Shown in pieces: positions 55,028 to 64,000 of a stretch of 64,000 bases of DNA (positions are counted from its first letter, which is position 1; every line of letters starts with the position of its first letter). The position numbers and the translations under genes were made by a program. This DNA comes from Plasmodiophora brassicae (Eukaryota; Endomyxa; Phytomyxea; Plasmodiophorida; Plasmodiophoridae), in assembly GCA_039704465.1 (NCBI GenBank), contig JASFAU010000014.1, positions 248,001 to 312,000 of the forward strand, given 5' to 3'. The notes beneath the pieces are model-generated. The model saw nothing but the letters and a program-made list of their open reading frames with translations. It ran no database searches and was not told the origin of the DNA.

Positions 55028-58000
55028 TTGCTCAAGGACGTAGTTTGGATGACACAACCGTGAGGAAGCAGCTCCCGAAATACTCCTTCACTGCTGTCCG
55101 CAATGACGTTCGGATAACGCTGCCGATGCAGATTCAGCTAATGTTGCCCCTGTTCACACACAGGGGATGTCTTGGCCGTTCGCTTGTCCGCTGGCTTCGA
55201 ACCGCAAGGGCATCCGGAATGAGTATGTCTTCGTGTTATGAATCTGTCAAGGAACAGCTTATGTCGGCGTACGAGGAGAAGCATTACGCCTTCTTATGCA
55301 TGAACGTTGGCCGATTGCGTCAGCTTGAAACCTTGGGGATACCGCCTCCTGCAATGTCACGGCCGCAGTTCAGCGATTTCGATGATCCAGAGGGGTATGG
55401 CGGTGCTTACCCTGGCAGGCGTCTTCTGGCCACAGCTCTGAAACTGGAGATGAGGCGTATTGCTCCAGCAATGGAGCGGGAGATGCAGGCCATTCCTGTC
55501 AGGTAGGTGTGCGGATGGATAGCTATCGCGTTACAATTCAGAGACTGAATGTGGGGATCCTTGTAGCAAACTATCGCTTGATCACTCCCATAAGATTGCC
55601 CATCGCCAACAATACTCTGAAGACGAGCAGGTCAATGGAGGACACTTTACTGGGATGAACGAGGTCGGTTTGATTCGTCTCTTCAGTTTAGTTCACAGCA
55701 CCTCCCATTCCGAGATGGAACGGCCGCTTCGCATGATGAAAGAAACGTTAGACGCGAATGGGTACGCCGAGCTTACTCAAGTCTGTGACGACAACTGCTG
55801 CCATTTACGGGCGTACCTTGAGACTTTATTTCCTTCCTTGAAGAATGATGTTCAGCCAGTCGAGTGCAGATCTCGTTATTCACATCTTACGAACTTCTCC
55901 ATCCCTGCGGATGTTAATATTCTATACGCTGACAACATGGCCCGTGCCGAATCCATCTGCCACGGTCTCGTTCTTGACCTGAACAGCAAGGCTGACCATG
56001 CATGTGACATTATTGGCTCGTTCGACGGAGAGTGGAATGTTCAAGTCAACTCGATGGGAGCCGTGGTGTCGTCCAGTGAGGACTCCCCCGTTATGTCAAT
56101 GGCCCTCCTTGGCCGGGTTGTTGTCTTTTCTCTCGGCCTAATTGGGGCCTGCCTGATTCCCTGTCTGTATTGCTACAATGCGATAAGACTGTTTGGGTGG
56201 GCGTTCAGATCAAGCAGGACCTTGCCCGACTGCTTACGCGTTGGCCTGCTGTTTTTCGGCGCAGGCCTCGCATCACTGAGGATGCTGATCTTGCGGCGTC
56301 GGTGGGCATAGATCCTCCACCTGCTGGAGGGACCCTAGCGGATTGGACCGCCCATATTCTTGGCAAGTGTATCTCGAAGCCGTCGCTACGAACACCACCG
56401 ATTTGGAACATGACCTTGGAAGCAGACGCTGTTGAATACACTGCAACAGATGCTGAGGTGGCGAGGCAGATTGGGGAAGAGATCATCAAAAGGAGGCCGC
56501 TGTGGCTGACGACTGAGGAAGTCGAAGACGCGGCATCCAACGGTACCAACGAACACAGTATCACAGACCTATCTTACTAACCACAATGCTAGGTGTCGAT
56601 CTGAGAGTTGAAATAATGGCAAAGACAGGGCGGCGGTCAACGATCATCGCAACTGGCTCGGTCATAACGTCTCCTAGTAGCAACGACATCGAACAATGGG
56701 GCGGAAGAACAAAACCAGATCCATCCAAGGGCAGACTCATGGTCCGCATTTTAGACGTGAAGGCTCCCGCTGCCACTTTGCGGTATAGCGCCAGACAGCG
56801 GCTATCTCTGCGTGATTATGGTTCACCGCCGTTCATCATCGTGGCTGATATCCGTGTCCTACGACGGCCACAGCCGGTTTTCGCTTCACTACAACGAGAC
56901 TCTGTCGATCCAGAAATCTTAAGTAAGCTGACCCAACAGTTTCTAAGCGCAACCGGTATTTTTGACGTCGACGACTGCAGGCGCCCAAACTACTGATGTT
57001 TTACGTTTAGGTATTGTCAACCTTCAATCTGAGTGTTACCTTGCTTACGTTTGGGACTCGCAGCTTGCAACCTCGACCAGGACACCCGGGAAGCGGTGAC
57101 AAAGTCTCTACACGAGGCTGAAGACCTTGTCAGGTTGCTCGAAGAGTGCGATGATGACGCTGAGCGAGCCGAACTCTCGGAAAGGCTTGCCCAACTGCGC
57201 TCCCGTGTGCAAAGTAGGTTCGATGCAACGGATTCTGACGTCAGCACCGATCCTCAGAGAGTGTACTCGCGTGTGCTATGCGATGTATTCCATCTAATGT
57301 ATCGTGTGTCGCCGAGCAAGCGCCACGCGCTTGCGTTCTCTTTCGCGACAGACCTCCGGGAAGCGTTCTTTGTTGCAAACGCTGCTCAAGCCGCTGAAAT
57401 GAAAAGCAAACTGGAAAGAGCAGGACGGAAGCTTATAAAGTTTCCGAAGTCTTGGAAGGACCGCCGCATCAACAGGTGTGTGCCTACTCCTCCAGTTTTG
57501 TACTTGCGCGTCAAACGCGTACTCGAGTTTTATAAGGATCTGGTCGATCAGAAATCTGGTCAACCACTTTTCACCCGCACACAATGGGATATCTGCCTGA
57601 ACGTGCTGGAGTACATTCGACTAGGTGGGTTGCTTGTTTCTGTTATGAGTGTCGTACTTCGTTCGCTGGATAACTGAGCATTGTATATGTGCACATGTGC
57701 TAGGTTGCGTTAGCGATTTACCCGGGGTCACATATTTCTTCGTGAGACACGACAAGTTCGGCATCCCTGTCTACAGGTGCTGCCGTGGTACCAACCTGTT
57801 GGAATCGTTCCACCAGAAAGTGATCATGAAATGCCTTTCGTTTCGGCTCGGCCCGGAGGAAATTTCCATGTTTCTGCTGGAACTCATTCACCGGTGGAAC
57901 ACTCGGATGAAGCGCCGCAACCTTGCCAAGTACCCTGATTTGGGCCATTTCGACAATTGGCTGCACGATAAAGTTCAGGAACTTTGTTTGGACTACACAG

Positions 58001-58466
58001 GAGTGCAGAGGAACCCGTTCTGGGTCTGTTCCTCGAACTTCGTCGCTACCGACGAAAGTTTCGGCATCTGTCCTGTATCCACTAACACAGAGTGGAATGT
58101 GACGTCCACGTCGCACCCCCATCTTGCGTGTTTACGCCTGCAAGGCGCCAGTAAGCGATTCCTCGCCGACCGGCAGGGCGTCCTGGTTCCCTTCCTACCT
58201 GTTCATACGAAGCAGGAACGGGCTCTGTACAGCCAACTCCACGATCAATCAGTTGCATCGAATCAAAGACGAAAGCGACCCAACTTCAACTGGATGGCCA
58301 AAGAGTGGTTCCTGAAGGTCGACGGGAAGCACATCTTCGCAAAGACTCCAGAAGCTCTGCGTTTCTATTACTCCAAGTTCGCGAAGGTGCGCAACCGCGA
58401 CCGTTCAGAGTTGGTTGACATTGTCAGGAATTACATACATCCAATCCTCACGCCAGTCGGACTTCA

Positions 58467-58538
58467 GGCGCCGTAGCTGAGTGGTACAGCAGCGGTACGT
58501 TCAACCGTTGGCCCTGGGTTCGATTCCCAGCGGCGCCC
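58467..58538 (+). tRNA. tRNA-like gene, anticodon loop position reads GTT (Asn) but with C at position 33
   Basis: A 72-nt cloverleaf is complete: the acceptor stem GGCGCCG pairs with CGGCGCC, the D arm contains GAGTGGTA, the anticodon stem is GCGGT/ACCGT with loop ACGTTCA, and the T stem CTGGG/CCCAG has loop TTCGATT. A-box and B-box promoters are present. The usual U33 is replaced by C and position 37 is C. The anticodon is therefore doubtful and the gene may be a tRNA-derived copy. Its first ten bases are also the last codons and stop of the transposase-exonuclease gene. Confidence 0.65.
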
Positions 58539-59618
58539 GGGTTTTTCAGACATCTCTGGACGTCATCAGCTTCGTCTTTCTCTGGGAATATCATCGGATG
58601 ATTTGCAGGCGCTAATTCCTCTCCCATCTGATCATCAAAGTGTGTTGGACACCGTTATCGATGGTTCACGCTCGAATCGCCAACTGGAACCGCCGCCAAT
58701 TCCCATTGTTCCGTCGATCCATATTGAAGGGCGCACACCTCCGACTGTGGTTCCTTTAGAACCCGTTTCTGCTCCGCGGCCTCAACGAAGGCTCGAGCGT
58801 GCCGTAGCCGTCTTGTTGACGGTTCAGTTTGCAACAGGGTTGGCTGCCATGGGGCACGGCGCAGAAAAGAATGCGCAAACCCTCTAGCATCCTGTAAGTC
58901 ATGTGTTATGGTGTCCGCGCGACCCCTTTTTACCTGACGTGTATAAATGTACAGCCGAGGTCTTGAGTGCACTGCTACCGGATATTGCCAACGACGGTAA
59001 CGTTCGTGACGTTTACCCTGTTGATACAGCTCTGATCTCCCGCCAGGTGCCATTGTTGCTCCGGGTATCCCTTGTATTCCAAGTACGAGAGCGATAATCG
59101 TTGATTACGGTAAGCACGAACGCTGGATACGCATGTGGGTTTGTAAGTAACGTCTACTATTGCCTCAGCTATGGTCGTCGAGCATGTTAACCGTATTTCC
59201 GATGACAGTGATCCCGTGGCAGCGGTTGCATTGGTACGTTGCTGTCCAAATGTGAACAATCGTGCTTGTTAACTTAATAATTCTGATATGCTTAGGCTAC
59301 CAGCTTCGCGGCTAACACTGTGTAATAAAAACGTTTAGGTCTGCTCGCAATATACCCCACACGACCTCGATTCTTGTTTATCCAGCCCTAGCACGGCGTG
59401 TCCAGTTCGTCCGTTTGCGTGCCAAGAATAAACGCCAAGAACGAGACAAAGTCAGTTTCGAACTCGTCTCGCCGGAAGGAATCCAACGAACGAAACTCTG
59501 ACGTACAAAACTTTATATCTGCCAAATATTACATTTAACAAGACCCCCACCCCCAAATAACAGCGAGCGGAAAGTCCGCGGAGAACATTGGGGGTCATAT
59601 TCTTTGTAAAATACGGTA
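58539..59618. other. no supported gene
   Basis: A plus-strand frame at 58603-58887 (Pro-rich, 94 codons) has no recognisable domain. The rest is lower in GC. TTTTTC follows the tRNA closely and could serve as a Pol III terminator. Confidence 0.4.
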
Positions 59619-61672
59619 CCGTAAACTTCGATGCGCTGTACCCAGCAATGTCAAAAAAATTATGCAGTGATGTAAGGTTTTGTTTAATTTTTTGCCCGAA
59701 CATGCGGCGTTTTTTTGGGTGGGGTGCGAGCTGCAGACTTCCGAGCCGGGCGGAACATTTAAACCATTGCCGCCTCAGGCGTTCGCATCGACCGCGATGC
59801 ACTCCCGCCAGTCCATAACGAACGCCGACAAGCTGGCCATTTTGATGTGCTGGCGCCGCGCATCAGTACAAGGTACATCGTTGCATAACTTCGCCGATGC
59901 CAATGGCGTTGCACCCAGTCAAATCCGACGGTGGAAGAAACTGGAGACGCGCCTAAGTCAATCGCGCCCCGATGCAACAACGATTTCTCGTGGTCGGGCG
60001 CCTACGTTCACAGAGCAAGAAGAAGACGATCTGCTTCGGTGGATCTTTGATAGACGGGACGCAGGGATAGGTACTACCTTCAACTACGCCCGCATTTCGT
60101 TGTAGTGGAACTCATAGAACCTTCGTCTAGGAATATCGTTAAATAGCCTCAAACAGTATGCTTGTGAAATGTTTTCGGGGCTTAAGGAAAAGTCTTCTAG
60201 CGCCAAGGAGTCGACGCTAAGGCGTTTCTTAAAAAGGCATCGTCTAACGACGCGTGTATGCACGCACTCCTCGTCTGTCGGGCCAGAGCAAGAACGGCGT
60301 CTGGCGGGAACCTTCATGGCTTCCATCGTACCGCGTATTGCCAGCCTCGACAAGAGGCTGATCATCAATATGGATGAGACGGCAGTCTTCTTTGACATGT
60401 CTCGAAACCGGACGATCGATCGTGTCGGCGCGAGGCATGTCAACATGCGCAAGACATCGTCGTCGACGCTCAGGGTCACTGTAGCAGTAGCCGTTACTGC
60501 CAGTGGTTCGATTCTTCGGCCTATGATCATTTTCAAAGGTCAGCCTCAGGGCCGCATCGCGACACGCGAGCTGCCGGAATATCCGCCTGGCAGCGAATAC
60601 GCGTGCCAGCCGCACGCTTGGATGGATGGCGCTACTATGCAACAATGGGTTAAGAAGGTATCGCCTTTCAGTATGGCACGATCATTGAACTAACAGAGTT
60701 TAACAGTGTCTACAACCGTACATTGCGAGTGTGCCTGTTGAGGCTCAAAGTCCTGTATTGCTTCTGGATTCTTTCCGATGCCACGTTATGGCACCAGTGC
60801 TGTTGAGCATCAACAGTATTGGCGTCCAGGTGGAGCATGTTCCCAGCCATTGCACCGCACTCGTTCAGCCGATCGACGTGGGTGTCAACCGATCATTTAA
60901 GTCACGAATCCGGGATCAATGGGAGCATTGGTTACTGGAAAAGCCCATCGGTGACCCGTTGGATCCACCAACACGTCCTCAAGTGGCATCGTGGATAATC
61001 CGATCGTTGCAAGAGCTATCGCCTGATGTGATCCGAAGGTCATGGCGTAGCCATGATTTTCCCTACTTTACAGATACCGAATAAACAAATGATGGCGTTA
61101 CAGCAGGATACAACGTGCCATGCCGCCATGGCGATGCGACCGTCGACGGTCGTACACATTGTCAGAGCGAGAGTACAATTCGACAACTCTTGCAAGTCGG
61201 TTGTCGAATCGGTTGGCTCTCGCAATGTAATGACGGGGCAGGAATCCCACCAAACATTGATCAGAACCGTTCCTCACACAATAAACGGCAATTGCCGTCT
61301 CGGTGTTGCCCGCATCTGGGGATATCATTGTCGTTAAATCGTCGACGAATTAGGGATGACTTACCATTAATGATTTGAACAATACGCAACCGGACAATGC
61401 TGTCTGGTTCCAGGACAGACCCGCACACGGTGTGCTCTTGACAGCAGCGTCCACGGTTGCCGATCTCGATCCCTACAATCTCAACATGGACGGACGACAT
61501 CGCCGGTCAGCTGTCGGATCGGGACCATGCTGTGGTTGCGACCTTGAAATTCGGGCCTGATATGATGTCGAGCTGACTGGCCCTCGTAGTCGGTGGTCGC
61601 AAAAAAGTTCGAAGCCTTTTTTTGGACAGGGGGGCACAGGATGCGCTAGGCACAGCGCATCGAAGTTTACGG
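59619..61672 (+). mobile_element. pogo/Tigger-like DNA transposon, apparently intact
   Basis: The end CCGTAAACTTCGATGCGCTG (59619-59638) has a perfect inverted copy at 61653-61672. Both are flanked by TA (59617-59618, 61673-61674). Similarity continues a few more bases inwards with mismatches. It carries a spliced, uninterrupted transposase gene. It is 2054 bp long and unrelated in its ends to the remnant at 19523-21007. Confidence 0.9.
59797..61084 (+). CDS. pogo/Tigger-type DDE transposase
   Basis: Two introns (60071-60130, 60658-60706) leave 393 codons, 392 residues, without a stop. The N-terminus is a helix-turn-helix (ITNADKLAILMCWRR, NGVAPSQIRRWKK). A CENP-B-like second helix region with ESTLRRFLKRHRL follows. 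The catalytic triad appears as DDD: INMDETAVFFDM, LLLDSFRCH, and VQPIDVGVNRSFKSRIRDQW. The C-terminus has WIIRSLQELSPDVIRRSW, the usual closing helix. The length and layout fit pogo-like elements. The second intron has a CTAAC branch-point-like motif close to its 3' end. Confidence 0.9.
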
Positions 61673-61675
61673 TAG

Positions 61676-61960
61676 GTACATAGTGCGCTGCTGAGGAGCC
61701 CAATTAGGTGCCGGCTGAGTCGCGAAGACGACTCGACCGTTACAAACAAGGTACCTTGTGTTGATGCTGTCCAACGCGTCGTCTCCGTCTAATGTTGCAA
61801 ATAGATGCCCATCAAGTATGACAGCATATTGAATTCGCCCGCGCCGCGGATGTTGGTTCGCAAGCGACCGCATGCGTCGACGCCAGGAGCTTTTAGTGAA
61901 AGTCCTGCCGCGACGTGACAACCAAGCCACTGCTATACAGTCAATCCAAAACGAGCAAAT
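61676..61960 (-). pseudogene. inverted gypsy B-like relic
   Basis: 61679-61745 (GCGCTGCTGAGGAGCCCAAT, GCCGGCTGAGTCGC) is a third copy of the inverted LTR piece seen at 30600 and 47320. The adjoining minus-strand frame (LDSINTRYLVCNG) may be a worn chromodomain start. Confidence 0.5.
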
Positions 61961-62160
61961 TGTAGTCCGGGTCCTATATTTAGCCCCTCATCACCTACGT
62001 CAGCTACATCATGCAGATATTCGCATGCGCCATATATCCATGTTCCCAAGATATACAGTGATTAAGAGCACACGCTCGCGCGCGCTGCCGGCGGGACGAG
62101 GAGAGTACGGGATCGATCGTTGCTAAAGGGCATTCGTCTATCGTATTATCAACTGACGAA
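61961..62160 (+). repeat. LTR related to the solo LTR at 24103
   Basis: TGTAGTCCGGGTCCTATATTTAGC and CTCATCACCTACGTCAGC, then GGGATCGAT and CATTCGTCTAT, match 24103-24318 in order. The right boundary is not clear. It may be the 5' LTR of the relic that follows. Confidence 0.65.
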
Positions 62161-62199
62161 CTAGCATCAGTCCACGACAGCGACTCGAGGGCATGGTTG

Positions 62200-62645
62200 A
62201 ATCCGGGACAACCGAGTTCGACGCGGCGTATCCCCTATGTCCTCGACTCGGGCTGTGATGGGGAAACCTCATGGCTGGACGTACACGTTGCGGCGAAGTT
62301 GACTGGCCCCACATTCGAAGTCATCGAGCCTCGGGAGATCACAGCAGCCGAAGACCAAGTCGCTCTCGCATCGTCACTGTTCCAGTTACGAAACTCGAAA
62401 CCGAAGCTGGCAACCTCACCCTGTACCATGATGACTACTACGTCTGTGATGCTATTCCAGTCGTCCTATTTCGGCGACACTCTGCTTTCCATGATTGGCA
62501 TCAGTTCACGACAGCGACTCGAGGGCATGATCGAATCCGGCACAACCGAGTTCGACGCCAGGTTGTCTGGATGTGCTATGTTCGATGTGGACTCGTTCGA
62601 CACCGTCAGCAGAATCGTTGCAAGAACGGCAACGCTAAGCGGCGA
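62200..62645 (+). pseudogene. gypsy A-related gag-pol relic around the protease
   Basis: The frame 62197-62691 includes IPYVLDSGCDGE and VAAKLTGPTFEVIEP. It then, partly in another frame, reads NLTLYHDDYYVCDAIPVVLF and LLSMIGISSRQRLEGMIESG. These match the gypsy A protease region (22410-22830) in order, with frame changes. No RT follows. Confidence 0.7.
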
Positions 62646-62794
62646 CACACGGACTGATGCCAATCATGGAAAGCAGAGTGTCGCTGAATAGAATGACTGG
62701 AATAGCATCACAGAAGTAGTAGGCAACATTGTACAGGATGAGGTTGCCATCTCCGGTTTCGAGTTCCGTGACTGGAACAGTGACGATGCGAGAG
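62363..62794. repeat. inverted duplication of the protease segment
   Basis: The arms 62363-62504 and 62654-62794 are inverted copies of about 141 bp with scattered differences, separated by a 149-bp spacer. Each encodes the same protease piece on its own strand. Confidence 0.85.
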
Positions 62795-64000
62795 CTGACT
62801 GAAATGACAATGAGCCTGCGCCGTCTGGTGACAAGCATGCACAAGACTTACATTGTCAACTGGACGGTGCCTAAGGATGTAATACCATCGACTCACCAGC
62901 TTGTAATTGACGTCAAGATGATGGATCCACTGCGAGCGAAATACATGATCAATCCGACGCAGTTGGCGGTGATGGCAAGTCGAGGCCAGTGCCAACTCAA
63001 CAGCGAGATCGCATCGACGAAACATATGCTGGATAAGGTTGTTAAAGTGATCGCGCATCGCATATGCCATTCGCGAGCGAACTTAAGCAGAAGGTCGTCG
63101 GGTGTACGAAGAAGAATCATGGCGATGCACAATCTTCCGCTGAAAGAACTCGCTCTGTATGTGTTCTCGCCGTCTCCAGAAACTCCAGAATCGCCAAGCG
63201 ACGTGAATGACTCTAAGATCGAACGTGCTGCCCTGTTACGGGCTCACCGTAACCAACGGACAGGCCTCTGTCAAGCCATCGACAAGGAGTTGGACAACAT
63301 GGATGATTAGCGGAGCCGCTGTCGCGGAGGCAAGGCCGACGCAACATGTGGGATTACATCGAGGACGATAAGGAGAAGTTTCGACACAACTATCAATGAC
63401 GATCATTACAAAGGTGACGACGCAGAGATCGACGGGAACGAAGAACCAGTCCCTGAAGGAGACGACGGGAATAACGAGCGTGTTCCTGATGGAGATATGG
63501 ACCCTGAAGACTCTGGCTGATCGCATCACGACCAATATCACGACTTCCGTTACGAATACAAAATTACAATTCATTCCAGCGCCGACCTGCTGTGTCGACG
63601 CCTAACACCATGTTTTCCCAACACCAGACACTGGCTGTTGCCTACGTATGTGACGATGAAGATATGTTCCATTAACTTCAACACAATGTTTAACACATAT
63701 CACAACTAAATAGGGAGGGCCGCTTGACAATCAATGGGCCACAGTGCACACGTTCGTTATAGGTCTGACTAGAGCTGCAGTCATATGCCAACCTCTTGTT
63801 CTTGATGTTGTTGATGTGGCCGTCGTAGCTGGCCGGAAGCGGCGGACGTGAATTGTAGTCGGTCATCATCGTGACATGGATCGAGGCGCGCGACCCTGAG
63901 GGCGACTCGGTCGGCCAATATGCTGATCCATTTCGACCGGACATTATCCCTGAGGAGGTACAGGTGACGGTTGATAGCGGCACCAAGGGCATCCATCTGC
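62795..64000. other. window end, no supported gene
   Basis: A plus-strand frame (to 63310) and a minus-strand frame (63992-63690, possibly continuing past the window) are open but show no domain I know. The plus-strand frame begins within the inverted duplication. Confidence 0.35.

Larger units (their letters stand above)
47874..58476 (+). pseudogene. DUF6729-type transposase-like protein with fused 3'-5' exonuclease, split by gypsy B
   Basis: Introns at 48095-48150, about 48648-48700, 48871-48924, 55503-55566, 56543-56592, about 56956-57063 and 57625-57703, plus removal of gypsy B with one duplication copy, give about 1363 codons if one frame shift is allowed. The shift lies at the G run 56144-56147. 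Order: an acidic N-terminal part; CPLGHKNEAVKLNGWNSNP (DUF6729-like zinc region); a helical region (LFTHRGCLGRSLVRWL); LDHSHKIAHR, MNEVGLIRLF and VCDDNCC (DDE-like core); FDGEW, VGVQIKQDLARLL and YTATDAEV (the three motifs of a DEDDy exonuclease, WRN-like); RVDVFHLMYR-like VLCDVFHLMYRVS; PGVTYFFVRHD and YRCCRGTNLLES. Family membership is from memory of the pattern. The gene is probably a recently killed mobile or domesticated transposase. Confidence 0.75.

Noticed and set aside
56094..56196. Intron in the exonuclease region instead of a frame shift
   Set aside because: A GT...AG pair ending at GATAAG exists, but it would remove residues that both flanking frames align to the exonuclease family; a one-base shift explains the data better.
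58603..58887. Pro-rich frame after the tRNA as a further exon of the exonuclease-transposase gene
   Set aside because: It would have to splice around the tRNA, and I see no matching motif or convincing splice pair.
63690..63992. Minus-strand frame at the window end
   Set aside because: Open over 100 codons but without a recognised domain; the plus strand is also poorly constrained, so it is not called as a gene.

Overview
The window is eukaryotic nuclear DNA, most likely from a compact, GC-rich protist genome. The genes are spliced with many short GT-AG introns, mostly 40-95 bp, and often carry alternating CG tracts. Coding sequence is dense, and an RCC1 protein has a coiled coil of a type seen in flagellar docking proteins. 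I cannot name the species. A zoospore-forming rhizarian (plasmodiophorid-like) would fit, but that is a guess.

The window has two compartments. Positions 1-18664 are a gene-rich host segment. In order it holds the C-terminal half of a DDX60/Ski2-like DEVH helicase, a complete type IA topoisomerase III with 12 introns, two small predicted membrane proteins, a 1208-residue RCC1-propeller/coiled-coil protein, an ELMO-domain protein, another small membrane protein, and a large single-exon membrane protein with a LamG-like and a SUEL-type lectin ectodomain. I worked out splice sites by hand. For the four multi-exon genes whose ends I could set, the exon lengths add up to whole codons.

Positions 18665-64000 are a retrotransposon graveyard with fewer host genes. 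Two nests stand out. (1) A Ulp1/C48-like cysteine protease relic (27466-28061) seems to have been split by a pogo-like DNA transposon remnant (19523-21007) and, 4 bp away, a gypsy element (21014-27454). That gypsy element itself carries two solo LTRs, each with a target duplication. (2) A large gene (47874-58476) encodes a DUF6729-type domain, a DDE-like transposase region and a WRN/DnaQ-type 3'-5' exonuclease. It is split by a young gypsy element (48985-55027, identical LTRs, TSD TTGCT), which in turn holds a solo LTR.

Between these nests lie two copia elements of one family in opposite orientation. The second copia sits inside an older, internally deleted chromodomain gypsy element (38779-46452). 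There are also several inverted gypsy relics, a small SANT/Myb-like gene, and a pair of related proteins of unknown family. Downstream come a tRNA-like gene overlapping the end of the exonuclease-transposase gene, a seemingly intact pogo/Tigger-like transposon (59619-61672), and degraded gypsy sequence to the window end. The host genes do not form an evident pathway; helicase, topoisomerase and RCC1 protein simply lie next to each other.
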